From: Comamonas sp. BIGb0152
Lineage (GTDB): Bacteria > Pseudomonadota > Gammaproteobacteria > Burkholderiales > Burkholderiaceae_C
Assembly (NCBI RefSeq): GCF_024809975.1
Contig: NZ_JANUDY010000001.1
Span: 1-64,000 of the forward strand
DNA length: 64,000 bases
Direction of reading: 5' to 3'
This document shows positions 24,515 to 33,109 of the stretch, piece after piece. Under the pieces are notes generated by a model, which was not told the DNA's origin, ran no database searches, and was given only the letters and a program-made list of their open reading frames with translations. How positions within the stretch are numbered: position 1 is the stretch's first letter; each line of letters begins with the position of its first letter. The position numbers were made by a program, and so were the translations under genes.

Positions 24515-25891
24515 TCAAGACCGGTTGCGGCGGCTGAGCACCAGGCTGCCATCGCTTTGCTGCTGCACCTGCACCGGCAAGGCCCGGGGCAGTGCCTGTA
24601 ACCATGCCTGCGCCTCGCCAATGCGCACCCGGCCGCTGAGCGGCAGGCGTGCCGCATCAGGCGTGACCTCGATCGCAAACGGCGCATAGCGCGCCAGCCG
24701 CTCCAGCGCCTGGCCCAGGGTGCTGTGCCTGAACACCAGCTCGCCATGGCGCCAGGAGGCGGCCGATTCCACCGGCGACAGCTCGGGGCTGCGGTCGCCC
24801 GCCGCCCACTGCAGCGCCTGGCCGGCCTCCAGCGTCTGCACAAAACCACCACCTTGCGCTTGCAGCACGGCTTCGCCCTCGGCGACCAACGGCTCCACCC
24901 GCACCCGGCCCGATTCGACCTGCACACTGACCTGGCTGGGCCCCCGGCCCATGGGCGTGATCTCCACCCCAAAGCGCGTGCCCAGCACGGTAATGCGCAG
25001 GCCTGCGGCCTGCACTTCAAAGGGCCGACTCTCATCACGCGCCACCTCAAAAAAGGCCGCGCCCTGCAGCAGCTGCACCGATCGGCGCGCCGCAAAATAC
25101 TGCAACTGCGCCTGGCTGAGCGCATCGAGCAGCAGGCTGGAGCCATCGGGCAACGCATGTCGCACCTGCTGGCCGCGCGGGCTGTGCCAGCGAGCCTGCC
25201 ACTGCACATGCTGCTGGCGGTACTGCTGCCACTGCTGCCAGCCCAGATGGCCCCCGACGCCCACACCGGCCAGGCTCAGCAACGCCGCCAGGCTGCGGCG
25301 CCGGCCAGCACGCCGGGCTGTGGCCAGGCTATTGCCGCGCCAGCGCTGCAGCGCGTCTTCGACACAGGCACTGGCCTGGATCAGATCGCGCTCCACGGTG
25401 TTCAGGGAGACGCCCAGCTGCTGGGCAATCACGGGCTGCTTATCGCCATGGATGCGGTGGGCCACAAAGGCGGCACGGCTACGCGCGGGCAGGCCTGCCA
25501 GTGCGGCCTCCAGCACCGCCAGCGCCTGGCGGTACATGACGGAATCGGCCACATCGGGCGCATGGCTGGGCGCCAGCTGCTCGTGCAGCACGGCTGCATC
25601 CAGATAGCGCCCATGGCGCTGGCGGCGGCGGTGTGCATCCAGCGCCATATGCTGGGTCATCACCGCCAGGTAGGCGGTGGTGTCATCCGGCTGCTCGCCG
25701 GGCGCATCCACCTGGCCGCACACCGGTTTGGCTGCCTGCGCATGCTCGGCCAGTTTCAGCCAGGTCTCATGCACCAGCTCGCCCGCCTTCTCGCGGCTGC
25801 CGGTGCTGCGCGTGGCCGCCCGCACCAGGTCGGCATAGGCCCGGTCAAAGCCGGACAACAGCGCGCGGGTGAAGGAGGCTGACAATTGCAT
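24515..25891 (-). CDS. Hybrid ECF sigma/FecR-like anti-sigma protein
   Basis: One uninterrupted frame of 458 residues joins two normally separate proteins. Residues 1 to about 185 are an iron-starvation ECF sigma factor: region 2 around GELVHETWLKL and YLAVMTQHMALDAHRRR, region 4 around LAGLPARSRAAFVAHRIHGD with the HTH VIAQQLGVSLNTVERDLIQA. A membrane helix follows at about 200-218 (SLAALLSLAGVGVGGHLGW). Residues about 235-458 are FecR-like: RHALPDGSSLLLDALSQAQ, GAAFFEVARDESRPF and a C-terminal receptor-interacting domain (LPLSGRVRIGEAQAWLQALP). In P. putida the IutY protein has the same arrangement. Signalling would need proteolytic release of the sigma half. A Fur box lies just upstream. 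Confidence 0.88.
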   Translation of the reverse strand: MQLSASFTRALLSGFDRAYADLVRAATRSTGSREKAGELVHETWLKLAEHAQAAKPVCGQVDAPGEQPDDTTAYLAVMTQHMALDAHRRRQRHGRYLDAAVLHEQLAPSHAPDVADSVMYRQALAVLEAALAGLPARSRAAFVAHRIHGDKQPVIAQQLGVSLNTVERDLIQASACVEDALQRWRGNSLATARRAGRRRSLAALLSLAGVGVGGHLGWQQWQQYRQQHVQWQARWHSPRGQQVRHALPDGSSLLLDALSQAQLQYFAARRSVQLLQGAAFFEVARDESRPFEVQAAGLRITVLGTRFGVEITPMGRGPSQVSVQVESGRVRVEPLVAEGEAVLQAQGGGFVQTLEAGQALQWAAGDRSPELSPVESAASWRHGELVFRHSTLGQALERLARYAPFAIEVTPDAARLPLSGRVRIGEAQAWLQALPRALPVQVQQQSDGSLVLSRRNRS

Positions 25892-25912
25892 GGGGCTGGA
25901 TCATAAGTCATG

Positions 25913-25931
25913 TAAAGAGAATCATTCTCAA
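25913..25931. promoter_or_regulatory. Fur box upstream of the hybrid sigma gene
   Basis: TAAAGAGAATCATTCTCAA is close to the Fur consensus, with the palindromic core GAGAATCATTCTC. It is 22 bases upstream of the hybrid gene start, in the 98-bp gap after the second receptor. Confidence 0.75.
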
Positions 25932-25989
25932 TATCCATACTGATTTTCTGTCCTCTTCCCCAGGAGCGCGCTTTTCTACCAACGCGCAC

Positions 25990-28422
25990 TTAGAAGTAGT
26001 ACTTGACGCTCACAGTCGCCTCGCGGTCCACGCCCCGGAAAATGCCTGCGTAGTAGGTCTTGTTAAAGAGGTTGTTGACGTTGAGCGCCACGCGGTACTT
26101 GGGCGTCTCATAGGCCAGCGCCAGATCGGCCACGGTGACTGAATCGTTGTAGTTCAGGCTGCCGTTCGCGGCCAGGTTATAGGGCGAGCGGCCCTTGTAG
26201 CGCAGGCCGCCGCCCACCATCACGCCCGGCAGGCTGCGGGGGCGGTAGTCCAGCCACAGGCTGGCCATGTGGCGGGAGGTCTGCAGGGTCTGCCGGCCGA
26301 TTTCTGCCGGGCGGCTGCTTTGGGTGGTGCGCGGGTCCAGGTAGGTGTAGCCCAGCATGCCCTGGATCTCGGCCGTCAGCGCGACCTGGGCTTCGAGCTC
26401 CAAGCCCGTCGAGCGCACCTCACCGGTCTGCACGCTAAAGCGCGGGTGGTCCGGGTCCTGGGTGGTCACATTGGTCTGGCGCAGGTCAAAGACCGAGGCG
26501 GTGATGACGCTCTTGCTGCCCGGCGGCTGGTACTTGATGCCGACCTCGTACTGCTTGCCCTTGCGCGGCGCAAAGGCGCTGCCGTCAAAGGCCAGGCCGG
26601 TGGTCGGGTCGAACGAGGTGGCGTAGCTGGCATACGGTGCCAGGCCGTTGGCCATCTGGTAGAGCAGCCCAACGCTACCGGTGGTGGCGCTGTCGCGCAT
26701 GCGTGGCTGGGTGGCACTGTTCTGCGTGGTGCGGGCCGCATCGTGGCGCAGGCTGAGGTTGGCAATCCAGGGCCCACTCTTGAATTGGTTGAGCGTGTAG
26801 ATGCCAGTCTGGCGCAGGTCGCTGTTGCTGTCTTCCAGCTCAGGCATGGGAATGGACTGGCCATAGACCGGCGCGCTCAGGCTGAGGTTGGGAACATCCC
26901 AGCCAAAACCCAGGCCGCCGCGCTCTTTGTATTTGCTGACGTCCACGCCCCAGGCCATGCGGTGCTCCACATCGCCCCAGCGCAGGTCTTTTTGCGCCCG
27001 GCTGTCCATCGCCAGGGTCTTGCCCTTGGTGCGCTGGGCCAGGCTGGCGCGGGTGATGCTGTCGCCATCGGCCAGCACGTCCATCGCATAGATGTGGCGG
27101 TAGTCGATGTCGATCGTGGAGTAGCGCAGGTTTTGCGTGAAGGTCCAGCCGTTGTCGCTCTGGTGCGAGAAGGCATAGCCCAGCGAGCGGGTGTCGCGGT
27201 CAAAGCGGTCAAAGTCCGGGTCGCCCGCCGTCAGCTTGGGCGATACCTGCTTGATCTGCGGGTAGGCAAACAGGCTGGGCCACCAGGGCTTGGGCGTGCT
27301 GCGCTCACGCGAGTAGTTGGCCAGCACCGTCAGCTGGGTCTGGCTGGAAATATTCCACTGCAGCGATGGCGCAATGGCCAGGCGGTCATCGCGCGAGCCC
27401 ATGGCGCGGCCATCGCTGTCGCGGCCCTTGAGGTTCAGGCGGTAGAGCAGCTTGCCATCGGCATCCAGCGCGCCGCCCAAATCGGCCGTGAGCTGGGCGC
27501 GGTGGTAGCGCCCATAGGAGGCGCCCACGCTGTTGACATGGTCCGCCTCCGGCCGTTTGGACAGCACATGGATGACGCCGCCAGGCCGGCCCTGGCCAAA
27601 CAGCATGGAGGCGGGGCCCTTGATGACTTCCAGGCTCTCGATCTCGTCGATCTCGTCGTTCCAGGAGCCGTAGGTGCCGGCGGCAAACTGCCGCAGCCCA
27701 TCCTTGTAGTAGGAGCTGCCATCGCTAAAGCCCCGGATGATGGCGCCGGTCATGCGTACATCGGCGCCCGTCACTTCGGTGGCCACGCCGGGTGTATAGG
27801 ACAGCGCCTGCTCAATGCTCTTGGGCGCCTGGGCTTGCAGCTGCGCCTGGCTCACGACCGAGATGCTGCGCGGCGTCTCCATCAGCGAGGTGCCCAGCTT
27901 GGTGGCAGCTACGGGGCCGGGGCTGGCATAGGCTGGCTGCGCCTGGCCGCGCTGCGAGGTCACGGTGACCGCCGGCAAGGTGGTATCGGCCGCGCTGCCG
28001 GCGCTGGCCGGTGCCACTGCAGGGCGCGGCGCGGCTTGCAGAATATAGGCGCCGCCGGCCGTGTGCTGCAGCGCCAGGCCCGTGCCGGCCAGCAGGCGCT
28101 GCAGGGCCTCATCGGGCGCGTAGCTGCCTTGCAGACCTGCGCTGCGCAAGCCCTGCACTTGCGCCTGGGTGAAGGACAGCAGCAGGCCCGATTCGCGCCC
28201 AAAGCGGTTGAGCGCATCTTCCAGCGTGCCCGCCGGGATCTGGTAGCTGCGGCTGGCCCCCACGGCCTGCGATGCCGCTGGTTGCTGGGCATGGCTGCTA
28301 GCCATGCCCGCACAGGCCAGCGCCAGCACCAGGCTGCGGCAGGCCCAGGCGTGGGTGGCAGAAGGAGCGCTAAACGAGGGCAGCCCGGCAAGGGGGCGCA
28401 GATGGGCAGAGGACTTGGCCAT
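25990..28422 (-). CDS. TonB-dependent siderophore receptor with STN domain
   Basis: The protein has 810 residues from the ATG at 28422; a start 45 bases upstream is possible. A long signal peptide ends near SSHAQQ. The STN domain occupies about residues 50-125 (SYQIPAGTLEDALNRFGRES, GLQGSYAPDEALQRLLAGTG). TonB-box-like TLPAVTVTSQ, a plug with TPRSISVVSQAQLQAQAPKS, and a barrel ending VSVKYYF follow. The sequence around LFGQGRPGGVIHVLSKRP is the FhuE/FpvA-type plug. The FecI and FecR genes lie upstream on the same strand, giving the standard FecI-FecR-receptor order, so this receptor probably controls its own expression via that pair. Confidence 0.9.
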   Translation of the reverse strand: MAKSSAHLRPLAGLPSFSAPSATHAWACRSLVLALACAGMASSHAQQPAASQAVGASRSYQIPAGTLEDALNRFGRESGLLLSFTQAQVQGLRSAGLQGSYAPDEALQRLLAGTGLALQHTAGGAYILQAAPRPAVAPASAGSAADTTLPAVTVTSQRGQAQPAYASPGPVAATKLGTSLMETPRSISVVSQAQLQAQAPKSIEQALSYTPGVATEVTGADVRMTGAIIRGFSDGSSYYKDGLRQFAAGTYGSWNDEIDEIESLEVIKGPASMLFGQGRPGGVIHVLSKRPEADHVNSVGASYGRYHRAQLTADLGGALDADGKLLYRLNLKGRDSDGRAMGSRDDRLAIAPSLQWNISSQTQLTVLANYSRERSTPKPWWPSLFAYPQIKQVSPKLTAGDPDFDRFDRDTRSLGYAFSHQSDNGWTFTQNLRYSTIDIDYRHIYAMDVLADGDSITRASLAQRTKGKTLAMDSRAQKDLRWGDVEHRMAWGVDVSKYKERGGLGFGWDVPNLSLSAPVYGQSIPMPELEDSNSDLRQTGIYTLNQFKSGPWIANLSLRHDAARTTQNSATQPRMRDSATTGSVGLLYQMANGLAPYASYATSFDPTTGLAFDGSAFAPRKGKQYEVGIKYQPPGSKSVITASVFDLRQTNVTTQDPDHPRFSVQTGEVRSTGLELEAQVALTAEIQGMLGYTYLDPRTTQSSRPAEIGRQTLQTSRHMASLWLDYRPRSLPGVMVGGGLRYKGRSPYNLAANGSLNYNDSVTVADLALAYETPKYRVALNVNNLFNKTYYAGIFRGVDREATVSVKYYF

Positions 28423-28571
28423 GGTGATCACACAGAAAAGAGGACGGGTGGCAGGAGCGCCGTGCAAGGCGGCGCCATGCCGCTTTCCTTAGACATGTCC
28501 CGCGAGAACTTAAAACAGACCAGGGCGACCAAAAAATGTTTGAAAATTTTTCGCCATGCCTTCGATCTGTC

Positions 28572-29579
28572 TCAGCCAGCCCTCTCCACCACCACCTCGC
28601 GCTGCCCCCACCAGCGCACCAGGGCGCGCACCTGCAAGCCCGGCAAGGCATCGAGCGTGGCCAGCACCCGCGCCACATCGGCCAGCGGATAGGTGCCCGA
28701 CATGCGCAGTGCCGCCACCGCCGGGTCGCAGACCAGGCGCTCGGCACTGTAGGGCTGCAGCGCGGCCAGCATGTCGGCCAGCGGCATGCCGCGTGCCACC
28801 AGCATGCCGTCGGTCCAGGCCAGGCTGTCTTCGACCACCGCTTGCGGCGCAGACACCGACGCTGGCTGCAGCGTGGCGCTAAAACCAGCCTGCAGCACCG
28901 GGCCGGCTGCCCCTGCTTGCGCAGGGCTCAGGCGCACGGCGCCCTCAAACACACTGACCAGGCTGCCGCCGCCCGCCAGGCTGCGCACCGAAAAGCGCGT
29001 GCCCAGCGCCTGGGCCAGGCCCTCACGGGTCTGTACGACAAAATCACGCGCAGGCATCTGGCCATCCGGTGCGGTGGTGATCAGCACCTCCCCCTCAACC
29101 AATCGCAGGCGGCGCAGGCCGGCGCTGTAGTCGATGTTGAGGGCCGTGGCACCGTTGAGCACGATCTGGGTGCCGTCCTGCAAGCGCATGTGTTTGCGCT
29201 CGGCTCGGGCCGTGCGCACATCGGCATTCCAGCGCCGCCAAGGCCATTGCTGCTCGGCCTGCCAGGCCACACCTGCGCCAAACACCAGCACAGCCAAGGT
29301 CTGCACCACCCGGCGGCGGCGGGCGGAACCCCGGGGCGCCAAGGCCGCCCGTGCCACCTCGGCAGCGCCAGCGCTGCCAGGCGCTGCCAATGCGCCGAGT
29401 TTGTCGTTGACCCGGGCCAGGTGCTGCCAAGCTGTTTCATGCAAGGGGTCCGCATCGCGCCAGGCCTGCCAGGCTTGGCGCTGGCCCTCGCTCAGCGCGC
29501 CCTCTTGCTGCTGCAGCCACCATTCCACGGCGCTGCGCGCCACCTCGGGCGGTAGGGCCAAGGCGCCGGGCCCCGTCAT
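28572..29579 (-). CDS. FecR-family anti-sigma factor
   Basis: The protein has 335 residues from the ATG at 29579, overlapping the sigma stop as ATGA. It starts with the DUF4880 cytoplasmic domain (EVARSAVEWWLQQQEGALSE, then WQAWRDADPLHETAWQHLAR), which binds the sigma factor. The membrane helix is near RRRVVQTLAVLVFGAGVAWQ at about 95-112. The periplasmic FecR domain includes MRLQDGTQIVLNGATALNI and LVEGEVLITTAP. The C-terminal DUF4974-like part (LADMLAALQPYSAERLVCDP) contacts the receptor STN domain. Companion of the sigma factor immediately upstream. Confidence 0.9.
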   Translation of the reverse strand: MTGPGALALPPEVARSAVEWWLQQQEGALSEGQRQAWQAWRDADPLHETAWQHLARVNDKLGALAAPGSAGAAEVARAALAPRGSARRRRVVQTLAVLVFGAGVAWQAEQQWPWRRWNADVRTARAERKHMRLQDGTQIVLNGATALNIDYSAGLRRLRLVEGEVLITTAPDGQMPARDFVVQTREGLAQALGTRFSVRSLAGGGSLVSVFEGAVRLSPAQAGAAGPVLQAGFSATLQPASVSAPQAVVEDSLAWTDGMLVARGMPLADMLAALQPYSAERLVCDPAVAALRMSGTYPLADVARVLATLDALPGLQVRALVRWWGQREVVVERAG

Positions 29580-30085
29580 GGCGCCACCGCAAAAAAGCAG
29601 CGCATGCCCGCCTGCACCAGGTAGCGCTTGACGGTGGTGAGCGACACGCCCAGCGCCTGCGCAATTTCGGCCTGCTTCATGCCTTCGAGCTGGGCCATCA
29701 AAAAAGCCCGGCGCACGGGCGCGGGCAGGCCATCGAGCAGGCGGTCGACCTCGTCGAGCGCCTCCAAGAGCAGCGCCCGCTCTTCGGGCGAGATGGCCGT
29801 GGCCTGCGGCACCTGGGCCAGCGCCTCCAGATAGGCGCGTTCGAGCTGCTGGCGCCGGTAGTGGTTGGCCAGCACGCGCTGGGCCACCGTCGTCAAAAAC
29901 GCCCGGGGCTCGCGCGCCTGTACGGGCTCCTCGCGGGTCAGCAGCCGCATAAAGGTGTCCTGCGCCAGATCGGCCGCCTGGTGCACATCGCCCAGCTTGC
30001 GGCGCAACCAGCCCTGCAGCCAGCCATGGTGGTCGGCATAGAGCGTGGCAACTTCTGAATGCACAGGGGGTTCGGCGGTGGACAT
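29576..30085 (-). CDS. FecI-family ECF sigma factor
   Basis: The protein has 169 residues from the ATG at 30085, normal for FecI-type iron sigma factors. Region 2 reads DLAQDTFMRLLTREEP with PRAFLTTVAQRVLANHYRRQ, and region 4 reads LDGLPAPVRRAFLMAQLEGM with the HTH EIAQALGVSLTTVKRYLVQA. It directs RNA polymerase to siderophore receptor promoters when released by FecR. The start overlaps no upstream gene, and the AT-rich sequence at 30100-30160 probably holds its promoter; I see only a weak Fur-like match there. Confidence 0.9.
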   Translation of the reverse strand: MSTAEPPVHSEVATLYADHHGWLQGWLRRKLGDVHQAADLAQDTFMRLLTREEPVQAREPRAFLTTVAQRVLANHYRRQQLERAYLEALAQVPQATAISPEERALLLEALDEVDRLLDGLPAPVRRAFLMAQLEGMKQAEIAQALGVSLTTVKRYLVQAGMRCFFAVAP

Positions 30086-30248
30086 AGGGCTGGGAGCATG
30101 CAAGCACGCCCAAAGACAATGCAAATAGGAATTAATCGCATTGTAACGATGCGTGTTTGACCCCTTTGGCATCTGCACCACGGCGGCGCTCCCCACAGAG
30201 ACCTCAGCCCATACCCGCAACGCAGCACGGGGAAGCCAGGGTCGCCAC

Positions 30249-30267
30249 AATATCAGCCAAACATGGC
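30249..30267 (+). promoter_or_regulatory. Possible LysR operator, first copy
   Basis: AATATCAGCCAAACATGGC lies just upstream of the LysR start at 30289 and closely resembles a stretch at 31218-31237 ahead of the old-yellow-enzyme gene. A shared element at both promoters is a candidate binding site of this LysR protein. Confidence 0.35.
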
Positions 30268-30288
30268 TAGCTGAAGATTGTGATAAGC

Positions 30289-31185
30289 ATGCGAGATATC
30301 AAGAAAATGGACCTCAACCTGCTCAAGGCGCTGGATGCACTGCTGGATGAGCGCAGCGTGACCCGTGCGGCCGGCAGGCTGGGGCTGACCCAGCCGGCGA
30401 TGAGCGGCATGCTGCAGCGCCTGCGCGAGAGTTTTGCCGACCCCTTGTTTGCCCGGGCGCAGCGCGGCATGGTGCCCACCCAGCGCGCACTGGATTTGGC
30501 GCTGCCCATCAAGCAGATGCTGTGCGAGATCGATGCGCTGCTGCAGCCGCCGGTGTTCGACCCCAGCACGGCTCGGCTCACCTTCCGCATCGCCGCCACC
30601 GACTATGCGCTGCGCGCCATTGCCGTGCCTTTTCTGGCAGCGCTAAAGCGCCAGGCGCCGCACATCCGCGTCTCGCTGATCCCGCTGGAGCCTCGCCTGG
30701 TGCAGGGCCAGCTGGAACGCGGCGATATCGACCTGGCGTTTTTGACCGGCGAGAACACCCCCCAGGACATGCATGCGCGCGAGCTGTTCCAGGAGCACTA
30801 TGTCTGCGTGATGCGCGAAGGTCACCCGGCCGCGGGCCGCAAGCTCAGCATCAAACAGTTCTGCGCGCTGGACCATGCGCTGGTCTCGTACGAGGGCGGC
30901 GGCTTTCATGGCGTGGTGGACGAAGCGCTGGAGAAACTGGGCCAGCGCCGCGATGTCACCTTGTCGCTCAAATGCTTTGTGGTGCTGCCCGATATCCTGC
31001 GCTCCAGCGACCTGGTCGCCGTGCTGCCCAGCCGCCTGGTGGCGGGTATGGAGGGCTTGTCGGTCTGCGAGCCGCCGGTAGAGGTGCCCGGCTTTGGCAA
31101 GCTGGCCGTATGGCACGAGCGCAGCCACCACGACCCGGCGCAGCGCTGGTTGCGCGAGTTGCTGTTTGCATCGACGCTGCCATAA
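30289..31185 (+). CDS. LysR-family transcriptional regulator
   Basis: The protein has 298 residues from the ATG at 30289; a GTG nine bases upstream and an ATG at 30307 are alternatives. The N-terminus MDLNLLKALDALLDERSVTR, followed by LGLTQPAMSGMLQRLRESF and LFARAQRGMVPTQRAL, is that of the NodD/LinR-like subgroup of LysR proteins, which respond to aromatic or small organic effectors. It lies upstream of an old-yellow-enzyme gene on the same strand, with 163 bp between them and a shared sequence element ahead of each, so that gene is its probable target. Confidence 0.88.
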   Translation: MRDIKKMDLNLLKALDALLDERSVTRAAGRLGLTQPAMSGMLQRLRESFADPLFARAQRGMVPTQRALDLALPIKQMLCEIDALLQPPVFDPSTARLTFRIAATDYALRAIAVPFLAALKRQAPHIRVSLIPLEPRLVQGQLERGDIDLAFLTGENTPQDMHARELFQEHYVCVMREGHPAAGRKLSIKQFCALDHALVSYEGGGFHGVVDEALEKLGQRRDVTLSLKCFVVLPDILRSSDLVAVLPSRLVAGMEGLSVCEPPVEVPGFGKLAVWHERSHHDPAQRWLRELLFASTLP

Positions 31186-31217
31186 GCGGGGCCGATGGGC
31201 CGGGAAGGGATAGTCTG

Positions 31218-31237
31218 ATATCAGCCAGGCAAATGGC
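31218..31237 (+). promoter_or_regulatory. Possible LysR operator, second copy
   Basis: ATATCAGCCAGGCAAATGGC resembles 30249-30267 and contains the end of the palindrome CTGATATCAG (31215-31224). It lies about 110 bases upstream of the old-yellow-enzyme start. Confidence 0.35.
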
Positions 31238-31348
31238 CGCCATAAAAAACCCGCATTTGATTTATGGCCCAGCCGCCTCAACTGCCATGGATGGACGGCC
31301 CGGTCAGCGGCCGCGCCATTCTTGTTTCCCTTATCCAAAAGCATTTCC

Positions 31349-32473
31349 ATGTCCGCCCTGTTTACCCCCTTTACCCTCAAAGACGTCACCCTGCGCAACC
31401 GCATTGCCGTGCCCCCAATGTGCCAGTACAGCGCCACCGATGGCTTTACCAATGACTGGCACCAGGTGCACTACCCATCGATCGCCCGGGGCGGCGCAGG
31501 CCTGGTGATTGTCGAAGCCACCGGCGTCTCGGCGGACGGGCGCATCAGCCCCTCTTGCCTGGGCCTGTGGGATGACGCCCATGTGCCCGGCCTGGCACGG
31601 ATTGCCGCCGGCATCGAGGCCGCAGGCGCCGTGCCCGGCATCCAGATTGCGCATGCAGGCCGCAAGGCCAGCGCCAACAGCCCTTGGGAAGGCGACGACC
31701 ATATCCCCGAGAGCGACCCGCGCGCCTGGCAGCCCATTGCGCCGTCGGCCATCGCCTTTGGCGGCGACCTGGGCCGCGTGCCCCGCGAGATGAGCCTGGC
31801 CGATATCGAACGTGTGAAGGCCGACTTTGTCGCCGCTGCCCGCCGTGCGCTGGCCGCAGGCTTCAAGTGGCTGGAGCTGCACTTTGCCCATGGCTACCTG
31901 GCCCAGAGCTTTTTCTCGGCCCACGCCAACCAGCGCAGCGATGCCTATGGCGGCAGCTTTGACAACCGCGCCCGCTTTGCGCTGGAGACCCTGGCCGCCG
32001 TGCGCGCCGTCTGGCCCGAGAACCTGCCGCTGACCGCCCGTTTTGGCGTGATTGAATACGATGGCCGCGATGAAGAGACCCTGGCTGAATCCATCGAGCT
32101 GGTGCGCCGCATGCGCGAAGGCGGCCTGGATCTGCTCAACGTCAGCGTGAACTTTGTCATCCCCGGCGTGCAGATCCCTTGGGGCGAGCCGGCCTTTCTG
32201 GCGCCGATTGCCGCGCGTGTCAGCCGCGAGGCAGGCCTGCCCGTCGCATCGAGCTGGGGCATTGACGATGCCGAGCTGGCCGAACGCGTGGTGGCCGACG
32301 GACAAATGTCGCTGGTGATGATGGGCCGCTCGATGCTGGCCAACCCGCACTACCCCTACGCCCTGGCCCAGCAACTCAAAGCCGCCCGGCCAGACTGGGT
32401 GCTGCCGGCCCCCTACGCCCATTGGTTGGAGCGCTACCGAGGTGCGGGCAAGCAGGCGGCGGTGGCGGCCTAA
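31349..32473 (+). CDS. NADH:flavin oxidoreductase, old yellow enzyme (YqjM-like)
   Basis: The protein has 374 residues from the ATG at 31349; an in-frame ATG at 31322 would add nine residues. It is an FMN-dependent ene-reductase of the thermophilic-like class: VPPMCQYSATDGFTNDWH carries the redox-tuning Cys, QIAHAGRKAS and LHFAHGYLAQSFFS hold active-site residues, YGGSFDNRARF is the family motif, and GRSMLANPHYP binds the flavin phosphate. Such enzymes reduce activated C=C bonds with NAD(P)H and protect against electrophiles. Cytoplasmic. A LysR gene upstream probably controls it. Confidence 0.92.
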   Translation: MSALFTPFTLKDVTLRNRIAVPPMCQYSATDGFTNDWHQVHYPSIARGGAGLVIVEATGVSADGRISPSCLGLWDDAHVPGLARIAAGIEAAGAVPGIQIAHAGRKASANSPWEGDDHIPESDPRAWQPIAPSAIAFGGDLGRVPREMSLADIERVKADFVAAARRALAAGFKWLELHFAHGYLAQSFFSAHANQRSDAYGGSFDNRARFALETLAAVRAVWPENLPLTARFGVIEYDGRDEETLAESIELVRRMREGGLDLLNVSVNFVIPGVQIPWGEPAFLAPIAARVSREAGLPVASSWGIDDAELAERVVADGQMSLVMMGRSMLANPHYPYALAQQLKAARPDWVLPAPYAHWLERYRGAGKQAAVAA

Positions 32474-33109
32474 GCGGCCCTCACCCTCCAAGACCGGCCA
32501 AGCCTCTCCCGGCCGGTCCGCGCTACCGTTTTGTAGAACGCGTAGCGCGCCCTGCAGCCCGCCAGCGGGCGCAGGCGAGGGAGGCACCGGGCAGCGGCTA
32601 GCTGGTCCGGTGCATGGAGGACCGGCGCGGTGCAACCCCAGCGCAGCGGCATGCACACCAGCAGCCGGCTTTCTTCATCCAAGCCAATCCCCCTTGTACC
32701 CATCGGCCAGATCTATAAGCATGCTCTGTACTGTGGCAAGAACACATCAGCACGGCCAGCTTCCCCGCCCGTAAAAATCAGCAACGACCAGCCCGTTTGC
32801 GGCGCCCAAGCGGGGTTTGGATCGCCCTGTTGCGGGTGTTCACTCACTGATGCGCCAGCGCAGAGCAAGCACCAAACACCGGCTCTGCACCTGCGATAGG
32901 CCATGCTAAATCCTTGAAAAAGTTCAATTTCTGATCTACGACAAGCGCAGCGCATTCAGCGGCTTTGTCAGCCCCCTCCTACATGCAGATTTTCGCGTAC
33001 TCGGTTAATGTGGCAGCACCCCATTGCAAACAATTCCTAACAAGCTGTACACCGGGCGACTTTGGAGATAGCCGGTAGAGCAGCCCTTCTTTTGACCTGA
33101 AAGGCTCTT
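32474..33109. other. 636-bp intergenic region
   Basis: No gene on either strand is convincing. GACCGGCC and GGCCGGTC at 32492-32518 form an 8-bp stem-loop shortly after the oxidoreductase stop and may terminate its transcript, though no T-run follows. The last 200 bases become AT-richer and presumably contain the promoter of the aspartate:alanine exchanger gene. Confidence 0.5.

Noticed and set aside
30100-30160. Fur box ahead of the FecI gene
   Set aside because: The region is AT-rich and partly resembles the consensus, but fewer positions match than in the two Fur boxes listed as features.
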